A model generated the notes under the pieces. That model saw only the letters and a program-made list of their open reading frames with translations, ran no database searches and was not told the origin of the DNA. A stretch of 57,531 bases of DNA from Segatella baroniae DSM 16972 = JCM 13447 (GTDB taxonomy: Bacteria > Bacteroidota > Bacteroidia > Bacteroidales > Bacteroidaceae), in assembly GCF_000426585.1 (NCBI RefSeq), contig NZ_AUFQ01000019.1, positions 1 through 57,531 on the forward strand. The letters run 5' to 3'. Below, piece by piece: positions 35,052-43,603 of the stretch. Positions within the stretch are counted from its first letter, which is position 1; the number at the start of each line of letters is the position of its first letter. The translations under genes and the position numbers were made by a program.

Positions 35052-38000
35052 ATGTGTGGATTTATGAAGTCAAGAATGTTAGCTTATGCTTTTGTTGGCG
35101 CTTTGTTGGGAGTACCACTTCAAATGACCGCTCAACAGCAGAAAGTGTCACTCAGCCTTAATCGTGTAAGTCTGAAGAGAGTATTAGGCGAGATTGAGAA
35201 AAAGACCCAGTACAAATTCAGCTATCGTGATGTTACGCTTGATAACAGTAAGCTGGTCTCTGTGCAGAAAAATGATGTGACGGTGGCCTCTGTACTTAGT
35301 GAAATACTGGGTGAACGCGGTTTGGAATACAAACTAGTGGAACCTTCTACGATTATTATTTCGGTTAAGACTAATACAGAAAAGAAGGATAAGAAAAAGA
35401 TACGCTCCAGTGGTATGGTGCTTGATGCGCATGGTGAGCCTGTAATTGGTGCAACCGTACAAGTTGTTGGCAAAAAGAATAGTGGAACGATAACCGATTT
35501 AACAGGAAAATTTTCTCTTGATGTAAATGATGGAGATCAGCTTGAGATTAGTTATGTAGGTTTTCAGACTTTGCGTGTTCGTCCGAAAGAGAACATGAAT
35601 ATAAAGATGGAAGAGAATCAAGAGTCGTTGAATGAGGTTGTTGTCGTGGGCTATGGTACGCAACGAAAACGCGATTTGACGGGTTCGATAGCCTCGTTGA
35701 AGGGCGATGATATGAAGTTTGATGGTGTGTCTTCGGTTTCTCAGGCTTTGGGTGGCAAGGCTGCCGGCCTTTATGTACGTCAGAACAGTGCTCAACCCGG
35801 TGGAGGTATCGACATTCTTGTACGTGGCGCGGGCAGTGTCAACGCCGGCAACGACCCTTTGTATATTGTTGATGGTTTTCCTATTGCAAAACTTGACCAG
35901 CCGGATGGTGGTGATAAAAAGATGAGTCCGGGAACACAAAGCATACTCAACTTCCTAAATCCGAATGACATTGAGTCGATAGAAGTATTGAAAGACGCCT
36001 CCGCCACTTCCATCTATGGTGCACGTGCGGCCAACGGTGTAGTTATCATCACGACCAAGCGTGGTAAGACCGGTAGTGCTAAAGTGTCTTATTCGTATGA
36101 CTTTTCTTATCAGAAATATTCCGATATCTATAATCTGCTGTCGTTGAAAGAGTGGATGCAGGTGCGCAACGATATGGCCTTAGAAAACTATATGTGGAAC
36201 AACCGAGTAGCTCCATACGGCACAAAGACAATGGAAGAGGCAGCAGCTAATCCCTATAACGGGGTAAAATTGAGTTATCCTTATACCGATGCACAGATTG
36301 CGGCAGCCAGAGAGGGTACCGACTGGCTCGGACTGATTACGCGTAACGGCCGTATCAATGAGCACAACGTCAACCTGCAGGGCGGTAGTGACAAAACACA
36401 GTATATGCTGTCGTTCAACTACTTCGACCAAAAAGGTATCGTGAAGAACTCTGGTTTGACTCGATACACGCTGAAAACCAACATCGACCAGAGCTTTCTC
36501 AAGATATTCAAAGCTGGTTTGAACCTGACGATGACACGTATCAATAATGACAATACACAATTGGGGGCTGCACGTTATGAGAACTCCGGTATTATCCGCT
36601 CGGCCATTCAGATGAGTCCGGAGGTGAAAGCCTACGATGCCGAAACGGGTACTTATCCTGTCAATCCCCTGTTGGCCAAACAGCCTAACCCGTACTCGTT
36701 GCTGACGAATACCGACCAAGGACGCACTAATCGATTAATCGGTAACGTCTATATAGAGGCTCGTCCGTTAGAAGAATTGCTGTTGCGTGGTGCCTTGGGT
36801 ATAGATCATGCGCAGATAGACCGTAAGACTTACCAACCCCGCACAACCGTAAATGGTAATGCCAACGGTGGAGTAGCTTATATTTATAATACAAACAACG
36901 ATCAGTATCTCGCAGAAGCTACGGCCACTTATCACAAGACTTTGGCCGATATCCACAATGTTAATTTCATGGTGGGTGCCTCTTACGAAGAATTTAACAA
37001 TGATATATCCGAGTTGGGAAATAACAACTTCCTGACTGACGCTTTTCTTTATAACAATATTGACGCCGGAACGGGAACCAAGATAACCAAGTCCAACGCT
37101 ACGAAAAACAAGATGGAATCTTATTTCATGCGTGCTTCCTACGTACTCATGGATCGCTATCTCTTTACGGGAACCATGCGTGCCGATGGTGCCAGCGTAT
37201 TTGCCAAGAACAATAAGTGGGGCTATTTCCCCTCTGTCGCTTTAGGTTGGCTTATCAATGAAGAAAGTTTCTTGAAGCAGACAAAATGGCTTTCGAATCT
37301 AAAACTGCGTCTCAGCTGGGGACAGACGGGTAATGCCGACATCGGAACCAATGCCTTTGCAAGTTTCGCAGCCGAGAATGCCTATGTCAACGGTGACCAC
37401 AAGACGGTGATAGGTGTGAAGAAAGGCAAGATTGCCAATCCTAATTTGAAGTGGGAAACGACCACCGAGTGGAACCTTGGTTTAGACTTTGGTTTCTTAA
37501 GAGGGCGCATCAGTGGTTCTGTTGATCTGTATCAGCGTATCATTTCCGATCTGCTCAACTACCGTTTGCTTAATTCTTATCAGGAGCTTCCTAAGGTAAT
37601 GTCGAACGTGGGAAAGACTCAAGGCCGGGGTATAGAGTTCATGCTCAACACGCGAAATATCGAAACGAAGGATTTCAGCTGGTCGACCAACTTCACCTTT
37701 ACGAAATATAAAGACCGCTGGAAGGAGCGTACACCCGACTGGAAGCCCGCGGTCTATGAGCATGTCGGCGATCCTATTCGTCCCATCTATTCGCGCATAG
37801 CCGACCATGTCCTGCAAATTGGCGAGGCTGCTCCGGCCGCTCAGCCTGATTTGTTGCCCGGTCAGATTGTCATTAAGGATATTAACGGCTACAAGCGCGA
37901 CAGCTCGGGTAATCCAGTGACAGATGAAAACGGACATTTCGTGCTGACTGGAGAGCCTGATGGTAAGATTGATGATGCCGATACGAAGCTCATCGGTACG

Positions 38001-38498
38001 ACCGATCCGGGTTGGTTAGCAGGCTTGAACAACGTATTCAGATACAAGGACTTCGAATTTTCATTTATGTTCAATGGCATGTTTGATCGTAAAATTCAAG
38101 ATCCGACGATGGCCTTTTACGGTATTAACAGCTATGGTGTGGCAGGTTCGGGATTAAATGGTTTGAAAACCAATCTTGAACGCTGGACACCGACCAATCC
38201 TTCTTCCCGATATCCAAGCGCATTCTACAACATGGGACGTGGCAAATACTATACGAGTGGTGACTTTTTCTATCAGAACGCATGGTTCATCCGTCTGCAA
38301 AACGTGTCGTTGAGCTACAATTTGCCTAAGAAATTGTTGAGTAAGGTTGGATTTATCAATAGTCTACGCGTGCATCTTTCGGCCAATAACCTTTTTGTGA
38401 TTACGCCTTATGATGGGCTTGATCCAGAGACTGATGCCTATGAGGCTGCCTATCCCAACGCCAGAACCTTTAACTTTGGTCTAAATATTTCTTTCTGA
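35052..38498 (+). CDS. SusC-like TonB-dependent receptor with STN signalling domain
   Basis: This 1148-residue outer-membrane importer has its domains in the expected order. A signal peptide ends near LQMTAQ (28). The STN domain (about 30-100) has SLNRVSLKRVLGEIEKKTQYKFSY. A carboxypeptidase-like fold follows (about 118-190: GMVLDAHGEPVIGATV...), then a plug from VVVVGYGTQRKRDLTGSIA with ILVRGAGSVNAGNDPLYIVDG, and a large barrel ending FNFGLNISF. With SusD it takes up oligosaccharides. The STN domain is the part that touches a FecR-type anti-sigma, and such a pair lies at 45950-47581, so uptake probably induces the locus. The start could also be the Met five codons in (MKSRML). Confidence 0.95.
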   Translation: MCGFMKSRMLAYAFVGALLGVPLQMTAQQQKVSLSLNRVSLKRVLGEIEKKTQYKFSYRDVTLDNSKLVSVQKNDVTVASVLSEILGERGLEYKLVEPSTIIISVKTNTEKKDKKKIRSSGMVLDAHGEPVIGATVQVVGKKNSGTITDLTGKFSLDVNDGDQLEISYVGFQTLRVRPKENMNIKMEENQESLNEVVVVGYGTQRKRDLTGSIASLKGDDMKFDGVSSVSQALGGKAAGLYVRQNSAQPGGGIDILVRGAGSVNAGNDPLYIVDGFPIAKLDQPDGGDKKMSPGTQSILNFLNPNDIESIEVLKDASATSIYGARAANGVVIITTKRGKTGSAKVSYSYDFSYQKYSDIYNLLSLKEWMQVRNDMALENYMWNNRVAPYGTKTMEEAAANPYNGVKLSYPYTDAQIAAAREGTDWLGLITRNGRINEHNVNLQGGSDKTQYMLSFNYFDQKGIVKNSGLTRYTLKTNIDQSFLKIFKAGLNLTMTRINNDNTQLGAARYENSGIIRSAIQMSPEVKAYDAETGTYPVNPLLAKQPNPYSLLTNTDQGRTNRLIGNVYIEARPLEELLLRGALGIDHAQIDRKTYQPRTTVNGNANGGVAYIYNTNNDQYLAEATATYHKTLADIHNVNFMVGASYEEFNNDISELGNNNFLTDAFLYNNIDAGTGTKITKSNATKNKMESYFMRASYVLMDRYLFTGTMRADGASVFAKNNKWGYFPSVALGWLINEESFLKQTKWLSNLKLRLSWGQTGNADIGTNAFASFAAENAYVNGDHKTVIGVKKGKIANPNLKWETTTEWNLGLDFGFLRGRISGSVDLYQRIISDLLNYRLLNSYQELPKVMSNVGKTQGRGIEFMLNTRNIETKDFSWSTNFTFTKYKDRWKERTPDWKPAVYEHVGDPIRPIYSRIADHVLQIGEAAPAAQPDLLPGQIVIKDINGYKRDSSGNPVTDENGHFVLTGEPDGKIDDADTKLIGTTDPGWLAGLNNVFRYKDFEFSFMFNGMFDRKIQDPTMAFYGINSYGVAGSGLNGLKTNLERWTPTNPSSRYPSAFYNMGRGKYYTSGDFFYQNAWFIRLQNVSLSYNLPKKLLSKVGFINSLRVHLSANNLFVITPYDGLDPETDAYEAAYPNARTFNFGLNISF

Positions 38499-38526
38499 TA
38501 ATTCTATATAATAATAAATGTAACTT

Positions 38527-40086
38527 ATGAAAACGAAATATATCTCATGTGTGGCTGCTCTGACTTTTGCTGCCATGACGTTTACAAGTTGTGCTGATCT
38601 GAATCCCGTAGACTATTCGGAAATGAACAGCGAACTGTTTCCAAAGACAGAGAGTGATTATATCACGTTGGTCAACGAGTGTTATCGGTCCATACGCTCC
38701 AGTTGGTTCGATGGCTTGTTCGCCACAGACGACCGAGGATGTGTCGCCCTTAATGACGCGACTACCGAAATACTGACTGCCCGCAGTTATATTTTTAAGA
38801 AACAACACGATCTAGATTGGAATTCTACCGACGATTACTTGGTCGGATTCTATTATACGGAGAAGGATCCATCGGGTGGTGGCTTTCGTGATGGCTTTGC
38901 CAATGATATTAGTCGTTGCACGTCGGATTTGGCTTATATCGAAAATGCTACTTCTTTGAATGAAGCACAAAAGAAAAAGATGACAGCCGAAGTGCGGTGT
39001 GCCCGTGCTTTTATCTCTTATACGCTTTATGATATGTTTGGCCCCTTGATCATTGCGCCACAGAAACTATTGGAAACTCCACGTGAAAATAAGCCTTTGC
39101 CACGCATGTCTCGTGAAGAAATGGTGAAATTCATAGAGGCGGACTTGCTTTATGCGGCTGAAAACCTGCCGTCTCCCAATGCGGTTGAATATGGTAGGTT
39201 CAGCACCGGACTGGCCAAGATGCTGCTTATTCGTCTGTATTTGCATGAGACAAAGGACGACAAGAGTTATTATGCAAAGGTGGAAACGTTAGCCCGTGAA
39301 CTGATGCAACCTTCCTTTGGTTATCAGTTGCAGCCGAGTTATACACGGATGTTTGAGGTTGGCGGACAGGGAAAAACTAATAAGGAAATCATCTTTGCCT
39401 TGCCCGTTAATACCGAAATGGTAAGCTGGAATGACTGGCACATGTTTGTATTGCCATCTGATTTTGGAAGCAATGGTATGAAAGGCGGCTACCATAGTTT
39501 GACGAGTACTTGGCATTTCTACGACGGTTTTGAAGCAAACGACGTGCGCCGCACCTATCTTTTGGCCGAATACACGAGCAACAAGACCGGAAAACTCGTA
39601 AAGCGAGGCGATTATCCTAATCTCGACCTCGGCCCCATCCCCATGAAATATGGCTACGATACCGACCTGTTTAGCAATAGCGGACGTAGCAAGATAGACC
39701 CCATTCTCTATCGTTATGCCGACGTCTATCTGTCCTTGGCAGAGGCTTTGTATCGCAAGCCTGGAGCTTCGGCTGTCGATAAGCAGGAGGCTTTGAAGTA
39801 TATCAACGTTATTCGTGAGCGGGCGGGTATAGCAAGTATAGATTATTCGGCCATTGACACGGATGAAAAGTTTGTCGAAGTGTTGCTCAAGGAGCGTTGT
39901 CATGAGTTCTGGTGCGAGAACGGACAGTATCGTGCCGACCTTATTCGACTGGATAAATTCATAGAATATGCCAAGACCATCAACGGTTCTCCTTATGCCG
40001 AAAAGGCGAAGGAAGTTTATCCTTTACCCAAGAGCGTTATCATAGATGGTAAAGGCGTGGTCATTCAGAACACGGGTTACGATTAA
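38527..40086 (+). CDS. SusD/RagB-family glycan-binding lipoprotein
   Basis: This 519-residue protein has a lipoprotein signal with Cys23 in TFTSCADLNP. SusD features include ESDYITLVNECYRSIRSSWFDG, the TPR-like helices around EVRCARAFISYTLYDMFGPL and the C-terminal YADVYLSLAEALYRK with a final PLPKSVI. It sits on the cell surface as the lid of the SusC channel and binds the glycan. The gene begins 28 bases after SusC, the usual pairing. A palindromic array (40100-40195) lies right after its stop and may separate its expression from the enzymes downstream. Confidence 0.95.
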   Translation: MKTKYISCVAALTFAAMTFTSCADLNPVDYSEMNSELFPKTESDYITLVNECYRSIRSSWFDGLFATDDRGCVALNDATTEILTARSYIFKKQHDLDWNSTDDYLVGFYYTEKDPSGGGFRDGFANDISRCTSDLAYIENATSLNEAQKKKMTAEVRCARAFISYTLYDMFGPLIIAPQKLLETPRENKPLPRMSREEMVKFIEADLLYAAENLPSPNAVEYGRFSTGLAKMLLIRLYLHETKDDKSYYAKVETLARELMQPSFGYQLQPSYTRMFEVGGQGKTNKEIIFALPVNTEMVSWNDWHMFVLPSDFGSNGMKGGYHSLTSTWHFYDGFEANDVRRTYLLAEYTSNKTGKLVKRGDYPNLDLGPIPMKYGYDTDLFSNSGRSKIDPILYRYADVYLSLAEALYRKPGASAVDKQEALKYINVIRERAGIASIDYSAIDTDEKFVEVLLKERCHEFWCENGQYRADLIRLDKFIEYAKTINGSPYAEKAKEVYPLPKSVIIDGKGVVIQNTGYD

Positions 40087-40099
40087 AAAAACTACAAAC

Positions 40100-40195
40100 G
40101 ATGGATTACCACGCAGTGGTAATAGTATTACCAAGCGTGTGGTAATATGATTACCAAGGCGTGGTAATGTTGTTACCACACGCTGGTAATCCATC
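40100..40195. repeat. Array of four palindromes (ATTACC..GGTAAT), period 22-23
   Basis: ATTACC (or GTTACC) starts at 40105, 40127, 40150 and 40172, each followed after 7-8 bases by GGTAAT. Each unit is thus a hairpin of 18-20 bases. GATGGATTACC (40100-40110) and GGTAATCCATC (40185-40195) are exact inverted outer arms. Period and size equal those of the AAAG-type arrays, but the sequence is unrelated. It lies between SusD and the Tat-exported protein gene, in a row of genes on one strand. Confidence 0.8.
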
Positions 40196-40258
40196 AAAAG
40201 ATAAGGTATATCGACTTTTATTTTACCGAACAACAGCAATATTGTAGAATAAATATTT

Positions 40259-41293
40259 ATGGATCGACGTAGTTTTTTGAAACGTGCGACAGCATTGGGC
40301 ATGGCTGCAACCTTGCCCAAGGTGCTGTTGGGCACTTCTCTGGTAGAGCAAGTTGCGGAGCCCCGGTCTTCAGGAGAGAAGTTTTGGGCTTGTCTGATGC
40401 ATCTTTCCTTTAATTTTGCAGGCCAAATAAAACTGTATGGAGGACTACGAACAGAGTTTGAACCCGATATGGCTGTGTGGAACGCGGCCATTGATCGCAT
40501 GGCCAAAAACCATGTAAACATGCTTTTTATCAATCTGGATGATTCGGTGGCTTGGCACAGTCATCCCGAGATTTCTTTGGCTCATTCGTGGACACACGAG
40601 CAGTTGCGGGCACAGTTGGCTAAGATTAGGAAGGCAGGAATAGAGCCTATTCCGATGTTTAACTTTTCTACGACACATGATGCGTGGCTGGGTAAGTATT
40701 CAAAAATGGTGTCATCGGCCAAGTATTATGAAGTTTGCGCCGACTTGATAGCCGAAGCCATCGCGCTCTTCGATACGCCTCGCTTTATTCATTTCGGCAT
40801 GGACGAAGAACGAATCGACTATCAACTGTCCGATTATATTGTGATACGGCAGCAGGAAACATGGTGGGCCGACTTGTATTTCTACATCGGCGAAGCCATG
40901 AAACGGGGCGTTCGCCCTTGCGTATGGGCTGATTACGTGTGGCACCATCCGGATGATTTCTTTAAGATGATGCCCAAGTCGGTGGTACAATGCAATTGGT
41001 GGTACACCGAGAAGTTCTCTATCAACGATGTGGCCATCCGTTCTTATCTTGATTTGGCCCGTGAAGGCTATGACGTAATGGCCACCGGTAGTTTTGATCA
41101 AGAGAACCCCAAGAGCATTGGAAATACGGTGAAGTTCTGTAGCGAGCATATTGACGGCAATCATCTGTTGGGCTTTATGCAGACATTCTGGAAGCCGACG
41201 ATAGAAACTTATCGTGCGCCTATCCTACAAGGGATTGACTTGATTGGAGCCGCACGTTCGGAATATGAAAATAAAAGGAGAGCGAAGGTATGA
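40259..41293 (+). CDS. Tat-exported putative glycosidase with HFGMDEE motif, unknown family
   Basis: This 344-residue protein has a twin-arginine signal (DRRSFLKRATALGMAATLP). I do not recognise the family with certainty. The pattern is that of a TIM barrel: strands such as HVNMLFINLD, IEPIPMFNF, RFIHFGMDEE (178-184), RPCVWADYVWHH and KSVVQCNWWY. HFGMDEE resembles the HxGGDE catalytic signature of GH20 hexosaminidases, where Asp and Glu act together, but Gly is replaced by Met. The downstream gene is a paralogue, overlapping by four bases. Setting between SusD and glycosidases supports a role in sugar release. An enzyme acting on GlcNAc or GalNAc is a reasonable guess, not shown. Confidence 0.7.
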   Translation: MDRRSFLKRATALGMAATLPKVLLGTSLVEQVAEPRSSGEKFWACLMHLSFNFAGQIKLYGGLRTEFEPDMAVWNAAIDRMAKNHVNMLFINLDDSVAWHSHPEISLAHSWTHEQLRAQLAKIRKAGIEPIPMFNFSTTHDAWLGKYSKMVSSAKYYEVCADLIAEAIALFDTPRFIHFGMDEERIDYQLSDYIVIRQQETWWADLYFYIGEAMKRGVRPCVWADYVWHHPDDFFKMMPKSVVQCNWWYTEKFSINDVAIRSYLDLAREGYDVMATGSFDQENPKSIGNTVKFCSEHIDGNHLLGFMQTFWKPTIETYRAPILQGIDLIGAARSEYENKRRAKV

Positions 41294-42225
41294 AAGACAG
41301 ATTGATATGGGGATGTTTAATCCATCTTAGTTTCAACATGTGGGAGGAGTATATATGGCCGGGACGCCCCTTCCGAGGCTATCGACCCGACTTGGAACTG
41401 AGCGAACCGCTATGGAATGACGCCATCGAACTGATGGGCAAGAGCGGTGTAAACATGGTTGTTATTGATCTGGGTGATGCCATAAGATACCAGCGGCATC
41501 CCGAAATAGCCGTCAATGGAGCCTGGACGGTTGCCCGTTTGAAGCAGGAGTTGCGACGTATCCGGTCGTTGGGTATAGAGCCGATACCCAAATTAAACTT
41601 CTCCGCAGGGCATGATACCTGGATGAAGGAATACTCCAAGATGGTTTCTACCGATGAATACTATCGTTTCTGTTCGGATATGATAGCCGAAGTATGTAGT
41701 ATTTTCGGTCAGCCTCGCCTGTTCCACATCGGAATGGATGAAGAAGGCTACAATATGCAGAGTACCTACAAGCATGTGGTGGTGCGCAAAAATGATGCTT
41801 GGTGGCACGACTTCATGTTTCTGGTGAAGGAATGTGAGCGTCGGCATGCGCAGGCTTGGCTCTGGCCCGACTACATGTTGTGGCACCATCCCGACCAGTT
41901 TTTCAGTAAGATGCCTAAGAGCGTGATGCAGAGTAATTGGTATTATGATGAAGAGTTTAATCCCGAATGGGACATGGTGAGGCAGTATATTGATTTAGAA
42001 AAACATGGTTACGACCAAATTCCGACCGGTAGTTATCATTTTGAAAATCCTAAAAGTATAGCCAACACCGTGGCTTTCGCAGAGAAATATATCAGTCGGC
42101 AACACCTTAAAGGTTTCTTGCAGACGTGGTGGAAGCCTACGATAGAGGAAAACAGAGAGCGCATTCTGAAAGGCATTACACTATTGGGCGAAGCTCGTAA
42201 AGCTTATGAAGAACGACATGCTTAA
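41290..42225 (+). CDS. Paralogue of the preceding protein, without export signal (HIGMDEE)
   Basis: This 311-residue protein aligns along its whole length with the Tat-exported neighbour. Shared blocks are IEPIPxxNFSxxHDxWxxxYSKMVS, HIGMDEE (146-152), WHHPDxFFxxMPKSV, ENPKSIxNTVxF and WKPTIE. It begins MKDRLIWGCLIHLSFN, exactly where the mature part of the neighbour begins, so it has lost or never had a signal. It overlaps the upstream stop by four bases (ATGA). A tandem duplication with one copy outside and one inside the cytoplasm would let the same linkage be cut at two places. It could instead be a non-catalytic partner. The family is unknown to me. Confidence 0.7.
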   Translation: MKDRLIWGCLIHLSFNMWEEYIWPGRPFRGYRPDLELSEPLWNDAIELMGKSGVNMVVIDLGDAIRYQRHPEIAVNGAWTVARLKQELRRIRSLGIEPIPKLNFSAGHDTWMKEYSKMVSTDEYYRFCSDMIAEVCSIFGQPRLFHIGMDEEGYNMQSTYKHVVVRKNDAWWHDFMFLVKECERRHAQAWLWPDYMLWHHPDQFFSKMPKSVMQSNWYYDEEFNPEWDMVRQYIDLEKHGYDQIPTGSYHFENPKSIANTVAFAEKYISRQHLKGFLQTWWKPTIEENRERILKGITLLGEARKAYEERHA

Positions 42226-42237
42226 AACGATATATTG

Positions 42238-43572
42238 ATGAAATACCTATTCTTTATTTTTCTTTTCAGCTTTATCTGTTCCTTTTCTCCCGCTCAAGTG
42301 CCTCATCGAGCGGCCGAAGACGTATGTCATGTGATGACGCCAGACTACTGGAAGATGTGGAACGATTCTCTACAAGCTGCTATCGACCATGATATTGAGC
42401 TGTATAGGAAGGGTACGGCTACCATCGAATTGCCGGAGGTAAAGCCGGGTACGACAATCCGTGTGGAACAACAGACTCATTCGTTTATCTTCGGTGGTAA
42501 CCTTTTTGTTTACGGACAGTTGGCTACTGAGGCTATGAATCGGAAATACGAAAACACTTTCGGTTCGCTGTTCAATGCCGCAACCATTCCATTTTATTGG
42601 AAAATGCTTGAACAGGAGCAAGGGAAACCACGCTTCGAGGCCGGTAGTTCGTATGTTTATCGTAGACCTCCAACCGATCCGATGGTTGATTTTTGCAATC
42701 AGAAAGGTATATTGGCCAAGGGACATGCCATCATTTATGGCTTGCGACTGCATGGTCATCCTACGTGGATGCCCGACGACCGCCATGTGATGGATAGTCT
42801 TTTTCAGGCCCATATCCATCGGTTGGCACAGCGATATGGTGACCGGGTGAAGTTGTGGGATGTGGTCAATGAACCCATTGATCAGGCTAACAGAGGACTT
42901 ATGCCCGATGATTACACCTTCAAATGCTTTCAATGGGCACGCCGGTATTTTCCATCTACGGTACAACTGAATATCAACGACGTAGACCTTCATGGACCGG
43001 TGGATTTGCATCGTCGCTATGCCGAGCTGACCCGCAATCTTTTGTGTCGTGGTTCGAAGATAGATCACGTTGGTATAGAAATGCACATTTTCGATCCTTT
43101 GGAAGCTGCCGACATCGCAAAAGGCAAAGACCCCTACATCTCACCAGCGCTTTTGCAAGCAAAACTCGATTGTCTGAAGGTTACAGATTTGCCAATTCAC
43201 ATCAGTGAAGTAACAGTTTGCGCACCCGACACCACTGAGCATGGCAAGCTGATTCAGGCTGTGATAGCTCGCAATTTGTATCGGTTGTGGTTCAGTTATC
43301 CCACGGTGGAAGCCATTACGTGGTGGAATGTGGTTGACGGAGGGGGCGCATCGGGCGAACCTTCTTATTCGGGAATCTACGATAAGAATATGAACGAGAA
43401 ACCCGTATACGCCGTTTTGAACAATCTGATTAACACGGAATGGAAAACTTCATTCCAAACACGTTTGAACAAAAATAAGGTTTTAACATTCCGTGGTTTC
43501 CGTGGCAAATATCTATTGGCGTGGAAAGACAGGCATGGAAAGACACAACGGAAAGAAATAATGGTCGAATGA
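42238..43572 (+). CDS. Divergent GH10 family endo-glycanase
   Basis: This 444-residue protein has a signal peptide (MKYLFFIFLFSFICSFSPAQ). The GH10 catalytic pair is clear: acid/base Glu212 in LWDVVNEP and nucleophile Glu324 in HISEVTV, with QLNINDVD and ITWWNVVDGG in the usual places. GH10 enzymes are mostly beta-1,4-xylanases. Here the substrate-side block normally like HTLVWH reads GHAIIYGLRLHGHPTWMP, and the N-terminal region THSFIFGGNLFVYG is also unusual. A C-terminal piece of about 45 residues (SFQTRLNKNK to the end) looks like a small beta domain. In a locus with two GH89 enzymes, xylan is not the obvious substrate. The ATG at 42238 is preferred over a TTG just before it. Confidence 0.85.
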   Translation: MKYLFFIFLFSFICSFSPAQVPHRAAEDVCHVMTPDYWKMWNDSLQAAIDHDIELYRKGTATIELPEVKPGTTIRVEQQTHSFIFGGNLFVYGQLATEAMNRKYENTFGSLFNAATIPFYWKMLEQEQGKPRFEAGSSYVYRRPPTDPMVDFCNQKGILAKGHAIIYGLRLHGHPTWMPDDRHVMDSLFQAHIHRLAQRYGDRVKLWDVVNEPIDQANRGLMPDDYTFKCFQWARRYFPSTVQLNINDVDLHGPVDLHRRYAELTRNLLCRGSKIDHVGIEMHIFDPLEAADIAKGKDPYISPALLQAKLDCLKVTDLPIHISEVTVCAPDTTEHGKLIQAVIARNLYRLWFSYPTVEAITWWNVVDGGGASGEPSYSGIYDKNMNEKPVYAVLNNLINTEWKTSFQTRLNKNKVLTFRGFRGKYLLAWKDRHGKTQRKEIMVE

Positions 43573-43603
43573 ACAAGCAAATTTATTATAAGAAAGTACC
43601 AAA

